Below, piece after piece: positions 1-5,774 of a DNA stretch of 11,828 nt. Where the stretch lies: positions 1-11,828 of the forward strand of contig CAMPJM010000080.1 of the NCBI GenBank assembly GCA_946886805.1, read 5' to 3'. The translations under genes were made by a program, and so were the position numbers. Position 1 is the first letter of the stretch; each line of letters starts with the position of its first letter. Origin of the DNA: an uncultured Flammeovirgaceae bacterium. Lineage in GTDB: Bacteria; Bacteroidota; Bacteroidia; Cytophagales; Cyclobacteriaceae. The notes below the pieces were generated by a model. That model saw nothing but the letters and a program-made list of their open reading frames with translations, was not told the origin of the DNA and did not search any database.

Positions 1-2
1 TT

Positions 3-1262
3 CGGTATGTTGGCATATTTATCCTGGCGGGATTCTGGTCACAAAATGTTCAGGCACAGGAAATAAGTATAGGAGGTGAATTTAGAATTAGCCCGGTTTA
101 TTCCAGGGGCTTCAGATTGCCTCTTTATGAAGGAGATAAACCTGGCTACTATACCTTGCAGAGAACAAGGCTTATCTTAAATTATGATAAGGAATCTGAT
201 CTGAAAGCCGAAATAATATTCCAGGACAGAAGGTATTGGGGAGATGAGTCCGAAGGGGCAGATGCTCCTACACTTACACTTTACCGAGGCTGGGTAGAAA
301 AATATATTACGCCTGCCTTTTCCATTAAATTAGGTCGTCAGGGACTCGTGTATGATGATGAATATTTATTCGGAGAGGCGAATTGGGGAGGAACCAGAGC
401 ACATGATGCAGGCCTGTTGAAATATGAAACTTCAGGAATTAAAGCCCATTTGGGATTTGCCTATAATGCAAACAAAGGCGAATTAAAAAGAGAACATTAC
501 GAATCGGATTTTTATAAAAACCTTGCCTTCGTGTGGTTTAATAGAGAAATAGGAAAACTGAACTCCTCTTTGATTTTCATAAACAGAGGATTGGAGCGGG
601 AAGACACTGCCGTTTTCTATACGCAGACATTTGGCACCAATACGAAACTGAAGCTTAATGATAAATTGTCATTGAAAGGACTCTATTACCATCAGTTAGG
701 AAAGACCTTGGAAGAAAAAGATATCAATGCTTATTTCTATTCCATTCAATTAAACTATGATCTCAATAACTATTTGAGTTTCACCTTAGGAAATGATACC
801 GGCTCAGGCACAGATCAATCCGATGCTGAAAATGCAAAATTTGAAAAATACAATACTTTTGATCGCTTGTATAGCCTTGGACACGGCCACTTTGGTTACC
901 TGGATTATTTTTATGTAAAAGTTCCCACCACCTCAGGGGTGCAGGATTATTACTTCAAATCGCAAATAACGATTAATAAAAAGTTTTCCATAAAAGAGCA
1001 TGTCCATGGATTTTTTACACAGGCCAACATCAACGACCCCAACAACGACAATATGTACCTGGACAAATACCTGGGTATCGAAAATGATATTATCCTAAAC
1101 TATAAGTTTTCACCAAATTTCAAAGCTTCACTTGGGCATTCTATCATGTTCGGAACCGAGACGCTGGATGAGTTTATGGGAGGTGGTGAAAGCGCCGAAA
1201 GTCAATTCTTTTACGCGGTGATAACCGCAACACCAAATTTCTTTAAGTCAACAATAAAATAA
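3..1262 (+). CDS. Outer-membrane beta-barrel protein, alginate-export-like porin (5' end cut by window)
   Basis: The frame is open from the left window edge to a TAA at 1260-1262, giving 419 visible residues; the true start codon lies just outside. The first visible residues are the hydrophobic end of a signal peptide (YVGIFILAGFWSQNVQA), with likely cleavage after VQA and a mature N-terminus beginning QEISIGGEF. The rest alternates polar and aromatic/hydrophobic residues in the way of transmembrane beta-strands, with many Tyr, Phe and Trp, and contains stretches such as IKLGRQGLVYDDE that I associate with the alginate_exp (PF13372-like) porin family of Bacteroidota. The last strand is rich in Phe, as expected for barrel assembly. 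It should sit in the outer membrane and pass or export a small solute; the substrate cannot be read from the sequence. An in-frame TTG at 117 is not the start, because the signal peptide lies upstream of it. The chemoreceptor gene follows after 27 bp, so the two are probably co-transcribed. Confidence 0.8.
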   Translation, partial: RYVGIFILAGFWSQNVQAQEISIGGEFRISPVYSRGFRLPLYEGDKPGYYTLQRTRLILNYDKESDLKAEIIFQDRRYWGDESEGADAPTLTLYRGWVEKYITPAFSIKLGRQGLVYDDEYLFGEANWGGTRAHDAGLLKYETSGIKAHLGFAYNANKGELKREHYESDFYKNLAFVWFNREIGKLNSSLIFINRGLEREDTAVFYTQTFGTNTKLKLNDKLSLKGLYYHQLGKTLEEKDINAYFYSIQLNYDLNNYLSFTLGNDTGSGTDQSDAENAKFEKYNTFDRLYSLGHGHFGYLDYFYVKVPTTSGVQDYYFKSQITINKKFSIKEHVHGFFTQANINDPNNDNMYLDKYLGIENDIILNYKFSPNFKASLGHSIMFGTETLDEFMGGGESAESQFFYAVITATPNFFKSTIK

Positions 1263-1289
1263 GTCTTTTAACATTTTCTTATACACAAA

Positions 1290-3029
1290 ATGAAAGTTTT
1301 AACCAATTTAAAAGTAGGACAGCGTGTATTGATAACCTTCGTTATTATTATCGCCTTTTATGTCGCCAACGTAGCTTATAATATCGTGAGCCTCGGTGTC
1401 ATAAAATCCAATGTGACCAGCATTTACAAGGACAGGTTGCTCAGTATCACTTCCTTGCTGGAAGCCGACCGCGACGCCTACCAATCAAAAATTGCTATCA
1501 GTGAAGCCATCAACATTTCTTTGGAGAATAAGAGCAAGGGTAGCGATAAGTTAAATGAAAAAGTTGTGGAGATAAAAGAAAATCTGGGCCAACTTAAAGA
1601 GCGTTTCGATAGTTTTCAAAAGGTCTATCTTTCAACGGGAGGAAACAATCATCCTGCATTCAACGCCTTCGAGGAGCATTTCGGAAGGGTAAAGACAATC
1701 TCTACGCAAATTGAAGAGCTTATTATCAACAATAATTTGGATGAGGCACATAACCTTTACTTTGGTGTTTATACCGAACATTTTGAAACAATGCGTGGTG
1801 CTATAGACCAACTTACAGAAATAAGCTCTACTCAAACACAGGAGGAGTATGTTGCAAGTATGGACAAGGCCGCAGAAATAACCTTATTCGCCTTTATTTT
1901 CTTTTTTGCGGTTTTAATCGGACTTGTTCTTTCAGGTATTATCCTGACAAGGAGCATTGTAAGCCAATTGGGATGTGAGCCATTTGAAGCAGCGGAAATT
2001 GCCCGTAATCTGGCAAATGGTAACTTAAAGATCACCTTTGATAAAAAGCGGGAGGTAGGATTGTATAAAGACTTAAAATCAATGGTAGAAAAACTGAGCA
2101 ATGTGATTCACAATGTCGTGACCATTTCTGAGAACCTTGCCAGTGCTTCTAATCAACTATCCTCAGGTTCTCAGCAAATTTCGCAGGGTGCAAACGAGCA
2201 AGCCGCTTCGGCCGAAGAGGTGGCCTCATCTATGGAAGAGATGGCGGCATCAATTCAACAGAATACGGACAATGCCCGACAAACCGAAAATATATCTATC
2301 AAAGCAGCCAATGATATAGGGGAAGGCAATAAATCTGTTGTACAAACGGTAAAATCTATGACTATAATCGCCGATAAGATCAAAATTATTGGGGAGATAG
2401 CGCGCCAAACCAATATTTTGGCCTTGAATGCTGCTGTAGAGGCAGCGAGAGCAGGGGAACATGGAAGAGGATTTGCAGTAGTAGCCGCTGAGGTCAGAAA
2501 ACTTGCTGAGCGAAGTCACAATGCTGCGGCAGAAATAGACGATCTTTCTAAAAATAGCGTAGACGTGGCAGAGAAATCCGGAAAGCTGTTAGCAGAAATT
2601 GTTCCTGACATTCAAAAAACGGCTAACCTAGTGCAGGAAATAGCATCAAGTTCGCAAGAACAGGGAGAATCTTCTAACCAGGTAAACAATGCCTTACAGC
2701 AGCTTAATCAAATCGTTCAGCAAAATGCGGCCAATGCAGAGGAAATGGCCAGCAGTTCTGAAGAACTAGCTGCCCAAGCTGAAAACCTTAAAGACCTGGT
2801 GGCATTCTTTAAAATAGGAGATGATGAAAAAAACACCTCAGGATTTAAAGAGAACAAATTAAAAACATACCAAAACTGGACGTCTCAAAACGGGAATGGC
2901 AAAGAGATAAAGAAGGAAAAGGCCGAGAAAAATGGAAAGAAGAAAAACACGCTTGAATATGTTGAAAAAGGAAATGGAATAACAATAAATATGGACGATG
3001 AGAAGGAAGCGGAATTTACCCAATATTAA
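1290..3029 (+). CDS. Methyl-accepting chemotaxis protein with periplasmic helical-bundle sensor domain
   Basis: A 579-residue transmembrane chemoreceptor. TM1 is at about residues 13-35 and TM2 at about 194-219. The ~160-residue periplasmic part between them is almost wholly helical, with a spacing like the four-helix-bundle MCP sensor domains. A HAMP domain follows (about 218-270, with [20 protein letters not shown]), then the long cytoplasmic signalling hairpin. The highly conserved tip is at 369-404 ([20 protein letters not shown], then [13 protein letters not shown]), and it would contact CheA and CheW. Glu/Gln/Ala-rich methylation-type helices flank it at about 300-325 and 480-500. The tip lies at nearly the same residue number as in E. 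coli Tsr, which suggests the 36-heptad length class (inference). The ~70-residue tail is Lys-rich and ends EFTQY, with no NWETF-type CheR tether visible. The ATG at 1290 follows an A-rich stretch without a Shine-Dalgarno sequence. It is 27 bp behind the barrel gene. No cheA or cheW is in the window. Confidence 0.95.
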   Translation: MKVLTNLKVGQRVLITFVIIIAFYVANVAYNIVSLGVIKSNVTSIYKDRLLSITSLLEADRDAYQSKIAISEAINISLENKSKGSDKLNEKVVEIKENLGQLKERFDSFQKVYLSTGGNNHPAFNAFEEHFGRVKTISTQIEELIINNNLDEAHNLYFGVYTEHFETMRGAIDQLTEISSTQTQEEYVASMDKAAEITLFAFIFFFAVLIGLVLSGIILTRSIVSQLGCEPFEAAEIARNLANGNLKITFDKKREVGLYKDLKSMVEKLSNVIHNVVTISENLASASNQLSSGSQQISQGANEQAASAEEVASSMEEMAASIQQNTDNARQTENISIKAANDIGEGNKSVVQTVKSMTIIADKIKIIGEIARQTNILALNAAVEAARAGEHGRGFAVVAAEVRKLAERSHNAAAEIDDLSKNSVDVAEKSGKLLAEIVPDIQKTANLVQEIASSSQEQGESSNQVNNALQQLNQIVQQNAANAEEMASSSEELAAQAENLKDLVAFFKIGDDEKNTSGFKENKLKTYQNWTSQNGNGKEIKKEKAEKNGKKKNTLEYVEKGNGITINMDDEKEAEFTQY

Positions 3030-3066
3030 GCGCTTTTTTTAGAGGCTCACGTTTATAAAACAGATT

Positions 3067-3101
3067 GAGAAGAGGCTTTTGAAGGCCTCTTCTTCGTTTT
3101 T
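3067..3101 (+). terminator. Intrinsic terminator of the porin-chemoreceptor operon
   Basis: GAAGAGGC at 3069-3076 pairs perfectly with GCCTCTTC at 3085-3092. Three more pairs (one G-U) can form inside, leaving a very small loop. The stem is followed within a few bases by a T-run at 3097-3101. It begins about 40 bp after the chemoreceptor stop codon. Confidence 0.85.
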
Positions 3102-3131
3102 AATGGCAATATGCATTAGAATATCTATTCC

Positions 3132-3236
3132 GAAGCAAAATAGCTGCAAATCAGTCGCTTTGCTCATTTTCATCCTGTAACCATAGCGGTGCTATGCTTT
3201 CGGATGAAAATCCCTGATTTATTGCTATTTTACTTC
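3132..3236. repeat. Long imperfect inverted repeat (palindromic intergenic element)
   Basis: This ~105-bp element folds back on itself in blocks. GAAGCAAAATAGC at 3132-3144 pairs with 3224-3236 (12 of 13). The ATTTTCATCC at 3166-3175 pairs perfectly with GGATGAAAAT at 3202-3211. At the centre CATAGC (3182-3187) and GCTATG (3191-3196) close a GGT loop. The left arm carries about 10 extra bases. There is no T-run after it, and a proper terminator already stands upstream, so it looks like a dispersed palindromic unit rather than a transcription stop. Confidence 0.75.
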
Positions 3237-3282
3237 TCATCACAATCTCTAATGCCAGGGTATTTTCCACAATTATTCCATA

Positions 3283-3490
3283 CCAATAAATACAGGTCGC
3301 ACCTACGGCGCTAATTGATTACGACCGTTTTTTTCTATAAACAGTAAATCCCTCCAGGATAATGGCTCCAGGATTGTGGAGCATCTATCTTAACAAATTA
3401 CAGACCTGTTGTCCCAGAAATCCTTTTGAAATATACATACGGCGATACAATCGCCCTTCTCGGACATCCGCATTGCAAATGCGGACGATG
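3283..3490 (+). repeat. Structured ~207-bp direct repeat, copy 1
   Basis: This matches the segment at 5423-5629 in the same orientation over its full length, with roughly 85-88% identity by eye and a few 1-2 base indels. It contains several short stem-loops in a row: GCTCCA with TGGAGC around 3364-3382, GGCGAT-ACA-ATCGCC near 3440-3454, and CCGCATT-GCA-AATGCGG near 3468-3484. The indels break any shared reading frame, so it is not coding. It lies just downstream of hicB's stop codon. Confidence 0.85.
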
Positions 3491-3497
3491 TGAGCCG

Positions 3498-3518
3498 TTA
3501 AAATAATGGTAGAACCAT
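3498..3518 (-). terminator. Possible weak terminator after hicAB
   Basis: On the minus strand ATGGT-TCT-ACCAT (3518-3506) forms a five-pair hairpin followed by TATTTTAA. It starts 13 bp past the hicB stop codon. The stem is short and the U-tract is interrupted, so it may be only a partial stop signal. Confidence 0.3.
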
Positions 3519-3530
3519 CGCACTTAATTA

Positions 3531-3923
3531 CTAAAGTAAGAATCGAACTTCTACCAATTCCCGACCAATTTGTTGAACGCCGTCCAATATTCGTTTGGTT
3601 TGAGCAGCAGAAGGCTTTTTTATACCTTTAATATATTGAGCAAGCAAACTTTGGTTCATTCCTATACGTTCACTTAAAGCCTTTGCGTTGAGTACCTTGT
3701 AAAAAGTAAAGAAACTTTCAAGGTCATAACTAAATTTAATTTCCTCTATGGTGTAGGCAATGCCTTTATCTTCAAAAGAAAGATTTACAGCTTCCAGTAC
3801 ATTAGCTTTAAGTTCCTCAAAGGTTTCCCCTTCGGTTGCTATAAACGCATTACCTACCGAAGCATTGGCACTATATCCGGTCTCCTCCTTAGTCACAGTA
3901 ATGTTAATTATAGGCTTTTTCAT
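3531..3923 (-). CDS. hicB: HicB-type antitoxin with C-terminal helix-turn-helix
   Basis: This 130-residue protein has the two parts expected of a HicB antitoxin. Residues 1-60 match the HicB partial RNase H-like fold (GYSANASVGNAFIATEGETF followed by an amphipathic helix EELKANVLEAVNLSFEDKG). Residues 78-122 form an XRE-like helix-turn-helix (LNAKALSERIGMNQSLLAQY, then IKGIKKPS). In this family HicB binds and blocks the HicA RNase, and through its DNA-binding part represses its own operon. The ATG overlaps the hicA stop codon by four bases (ATGA, 3920-3923), a sign of translational coupling. Toxin-first order is the usual one for hicAB. The likely DNA target is the dyad at 4121-4148. The start is fixed by the overlap with hicA. 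Confidence 0.9.
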   Translation of the reverse strand: MKKPIINITVTKEETGYSANASVGNAFIATEGETFEELKANVLEAVNLSFEDKGIAYTIEEIKFSYDLESFFTFYKVLNAKALSERIGMNQSLLAQYIKGIKKPSAAQTKRILDGVQQIGRELVEVRFLL

Positions 3924-4117
3924 CTCTTATTAGTTTTTATGTCAGCTTGTTTTAACAGCGCTTTCAACAAACCTTTTTTAACTTCCTTGCCAGCGTGGTA
4001 TGGTACGGTAAGCTGTTCAGTTTTTGTAGGGTGTTGCATAATTATATGGCTACCTTTTTGGCGTACTTCAAACCAACCATCCTTTTTTAGAAGCTTAAAA
4101 AATTCGTTGTACTTCAC
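3920..4117 (-). CDS. hicA: HicA-type mRNA interferase toxin
   Basis: A 65-residue protein of the HicA family, a small double-stranded-RNA-binding-fold RNase that cuts mRNA and stops translation until neutralised by HicB. The hallmark is clear: LLKKDGWFEVRQKGSHIIMQHP, with the catalytic His at residue 24 in the G-S-H motif. A VPYHAGKEVKKGLLKALLKQ segment follows, typical of the second half of the fold. Length is normal for the family and no key residue is missing, so the toxin appears intact. The start is GTG at 4115-4117: the reading MKYNEFFKLLKKDGW fits the family N-terminus, and no better in-frame start follows. The GTG comes only 3 bp after the candidate operator, so there is almost no room for a leader or ribosome-binding site. 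It overlaps hicB by four bases. Confidence 0.92.
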   Translation of the reverse strand: MKYNEFFKLLKKDGWFEVRQKGSHIIMQHPTKTEQLTVPYHAGKEVKKGLLKALLKQADIKTNKR

Positions 4118-4120
4118 CCT

Positions 4121-4148
4121 ATAAAGGTAATAAATATATTACTTTTAT
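4121..4148 (-). promoter_or_regulatory. Candidate HicB operator upstream of hicA
   Basis: ATAAAGGTAATA (4121-4132) and TATTACTTTTAT (4137-4148) form a 12-bp inverted repeat with one mismatch around an AATA spacer. It stands 3 bp before the hicA GTG start. The position suits an autoregulatory site for the HicB helix-turn-helix protein (family knowledge). Binding there is inferred. Confidence 0.6.
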
Positions 4149-4479
4149 CCAAATAAGACATTGGGTACAATTTGATTAGAAACTATTTATCTTGTAAAAC
4201 AGTAAAATCGAACAACCGAGCACAAACCCTGAATTGAATAAATACATTTAGGCCAGATTTTATGCCATGTCAACCTGGAAACACAAAGGTGCAGAAGTAT
4301 CAGACTCTTGCACCGTTCCATTTCCAAGTACTATCGTTTTATTTGCACAGATGACCGTTTTTCTTTTGAGAACCTTGCTCTTACCAAATAAAGTTCTACC
4401 TACTTGAATAGGTTTCAATTTAGAGATTTGAACTTTCCTTCCATTTATTATATTCCTTCACCACAATAATTATGTCTTC
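4149..4479. other. Intergenic stretch between hicA and the secreted-protein gene; possible gene remnant
   Basis: No convincing gene is present. On the minus strand a frame is open for 65 codons from 4457 to a TAA at 4260-4262, reading for example GRTLFGKSKVLKRKTVICAN. It has no ATG; only a TTG at 4416-4418 could start it, giving about 52 residues. I do not recognise the sequence. It may be a decayed gene or chance. The promoter for hicAB should lie in the right-hand end of 4149-4190, but no clear TTTG/TAnnTTTG pair was found. Confidence 0.35.
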
Positions 4480-5061
4480 TCATTTGTATTCTTTATTTTC
4501 TATCTTTTTTGCGAGTTCCGGGTAATCTTGAAAATACTCTGGAGCAAGCTTTTGCATTATTTTATTGGGTGCCAAATTGTTTGGAAAATTCATAGAGACC
4601 ATAGAAGCGGCTTTTTCACCCTCTCGGTAACACAACCAGTATGTATTCCCTGGTATATTGAAAGAACCATTTGGTGTATGGTTTCTTGTGTCGGGACTAT
4701 AAGTCGTATAAAGGGTAGCGTGTCCTCTCTCAAGTACCGTTAAAAAAATAGGGTCAGATACCTTATCTCTTTTCCAACCTATAAAAGTTTTGACATTTTC
4801 CATCTCAAAATCACCTTCATCTGTACTAAATTTTATAATTTTAATGGAAGAGCTTTCAACTTTTTCTTTATAGGCAGACTCCTTTGGCTTAAATTGAATA
4901 TATTTTTCATCTGCTTTTTTTGGATACTTCACCAGGCCACTTTTTTCTTTTCCGTCCTGGAAAATAATCTTCGCTGGAAAAAATTGAGCCTTTGATGAAG
5001 ATGAGCTTAGAACCATTATCAAGCTTATAAAAGCTAATGTGAAAATCATTTTTGTATTCAT
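4480..5061 (-). CDS. Secreted protein of unknown function, Bacteroidota type
   Basis: A 193-residue protein with a clear signal peptide (MNTKMIFTLAFISLIMVLSS), cleaved most likely after SKA at residue 25, so it should be exported to the periplasm or surface. No Cys follows the cleavage site, so it is not a lipoprotein. The mature part opens with AKIIFQDGKEKSGLVKYPKK, then beta-rich sequence, and ends in a helical segment (LAPEYFQDYPELAKKIENKE). By eye this recalls a broad group of Bacteroidota secreted proteins that begin with a G-Y-I-x-x-x-D-G-D-T-type strand and end with a D-x-P-E-L-x-x-K-I helix; their function is not known to me. No catalytic motif is visible. It starts with ATG at 5059-5061 and no Shine-Dalgarno sequence; a second in-frame ATG at codon 5 is a possible alternative. 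It stands alone between repeat elements and is not obviously coupled to hicAB, which starts 363 bp downstream. Confidence 0.75.
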   Translation of the reverse strand: MNTKMIFTLAFISLIMVLSSSSSKAQFFPAKIIFQDGKEKSGLVKYPKKADEKYIQFKPKESAYKEKVESSSIKIIKFSTDEGDFEMENVKTFIGWKRDKVSDPIFLTVLERGHATLYTTYSPDTRNHTPNGSFNIPGNTYWLCYREGEKAASMVSMNFPNNLAPNKIMQKLAPEYFQDYPELAKKIENKEYK

Positions 5062-5136
5062 ATCTTGGAGTTTTTGATTTATAGTAAATTTTAAAAGTAT
5101 TAACTCAGCACAAATAATTAGAATTCTTTATTTTTT

Positions 5137-5179
5137 AACTTCAAATAAACATCTGCAATGCTACTGTTTATTTGAAGTT
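5137..5179. repeat. Perfect 14-bp inverted repeat with flanking T-run
   Basis: AACTTCAAATAAAC at 5137-5150 and its exact reverse complement at 5166-5179 surround a 15-base loop. A T-run (CTTTTTT) follows at 5180-5186, so on the plus strand it looks like an AT-rich terminator. No plus-strand gene ends here, however. It lies 76-118 bp upstream of the secreted-protein gene's start, so it could instead be an operator or a mobile-element remnant. Confidence 0.65.
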
Positions 5180-5216
5180 CTTTTTTGCCCAAATTTTAAC
5201 TTTTGTCACATACGAC

Positions 5217-5311
5217 GTTAAGCTAATCTTTTGTTAAAATTATGGAAGTCAAACTAAGCTACTTCAGAAAGTTCGACGCTGTAATTTTCTTAATGTATGA
5301 TTAGCGTTAAC
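5217..5311. repeat. Imperfect ~95-bp dyad
   Basis: GTTAAGCTAATC at 5217-5228 pairs with GATTAGCGTTAAC at 5299-5311 with one extra base. Inside it, TTAAAATTA near 5234-5242 pairs partly with TAATTTTCTTAA at 5282-5293. The centre holds shorter matches. It looks like a decayed palindromic element or the fold of a small RNA; the sequence does not decide. Confidence 0.4.
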
Positions 5312-5313
5312 TC

Positions 5314-5360
5314 TGGTCGTAGCGTCCCGCTACGACCATAATCACACGAGCGTCCCGCTC
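5314..5360. repeat. Pair of REP-like hairpins sharing the core AGCGTCCCGCT
   Basis: TGGTCGTAGCG (5314-5324) and CGCTACGACCA (5328-5338) form a perfect 11-bp stem with a TCC loop. Only 9 bp further, GAGCG-TCC-CGCTC (5348-5360) repeats the same core and loop. The 11-mer AGCGTCCCGCT occurs at 5321-5331 and 5349-5359. Such GC-rich tandem hairpins resemble REP elements moved by RAYT-type (REP-associated tyrosine) transposases; none is encoded in the window. Confidence 0.75.
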
Positions 5361-5422
5361 TATTCGCAAAACAATTGGTTGCTGGTTGCATTGGGCACTC
5401 CCCAGGATTATAGCAGGCAGAA

Positions 5423-5629
5423 CCAACAAATGCAGGTCGCACCTACGGCGCTAAATTGATACGATCGGGGCTTTTCTATAAACAGTAAATCCCTCCGGGA
5501 TAAATGGTTCCGGTTATGGAGCATCTATCTTAGGAGTCACAGACCTGTTGTCCCACAAATCCTTTTAAAATATACATACGGCGATACAATCGCCCTTCTC
5601 GGATATCCGCATTGCAAATGCGGACGATG
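5423..5629 (+). repeat. Structured ~207-bp direct repeat, copy 2
   Basis: Second copy of the element at 3283-3490, same orientation. The hairpins at its right end (GGCGAT-ACA-ATCGCC and CCGCATT-GCA-AATGCGG) are unchanged. Elsewhere some stems differ but still pair: GCTCC/GGAGC in copy 1 is GTTCC/GGAGC here, kept by a G-U pair, and TCCC-TCC-AGGA in copy 1 becomes the fully paired TCCC-TCC-GGGA. The spacers between stems differ most. Together the copies flank hicAB and the secreted-protein gene. Confidence 0.85.
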
Positions 5630-5725
5630 CTGGTGCAGGTGCCTGGACTTTTAAAAATGCTCTCACTCGGAAATGCAGCTTAACCCTCGATAACTACAGT
5701 AGGATTATTTATCCTGACCGTGCTT

Positions 5726-5757
5726 TTTGTTTGTGTTAAAATAAACTTCTATTTTTG
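5726..5757 (+). promoter_or_regulatory. Bacteroidota housekeeping promoter
   Basis: TTTG at 5726-5729 is followed after 20 bases by TATTTTTG at 5750-5757, an exact match to the Bacteroidota -33/-7 consensus (TTTG and TAnnTTTG). Transcription should begin around 5763, leaving a short A-rich leader before the ATG at 5775. A small dyad, AGGAT-TATTT-ATCCT at 5701-5715, lies just upstream and might bind a regulator, but it is too short to insist on. Confidence 0.75.
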
Positions 5758-5774
5758 GCCAAAAAAAAATTTGC

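Noticed and set aside
117..1262. Barrel gene starting at the TTG at 117
   Set aside because: The frame runs open to the window edge and encodes a signal peptide upstream of 117, so the real start is outside the window.
1632..2519. Several short open frames on both strands inside the chemoreceptor gene
   Set aside because: They overlap a clearly real 579-residue MCP, lack recognisable domains, and arise from its coding bias.
3283..3490. Possible short peptide encoded in the 207-bp repeat
   Set aside because: The second copy has stops and frame-breaking indels at other positions, so no shared reading frame survives.
3939..4124. 61-codon plus-strand frame opposite hicA
   Set aside because: It is the antisense of hicA, which has the full family signature and a four-base overlap with hicB.
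4528..4743. 71-codon plus-strand frame opposite the secreted-protein gene
   Set aside because: The minus-strand reading has a signal peptide and coherent protein sequence; the plus-strand one does not.
3100..5774. CRISPR array or phage-type attachment sites
   Set aside because: The repeats are two-copy, long and unevenly spaced, with no cas genes, integrase or tRNA target in the window.
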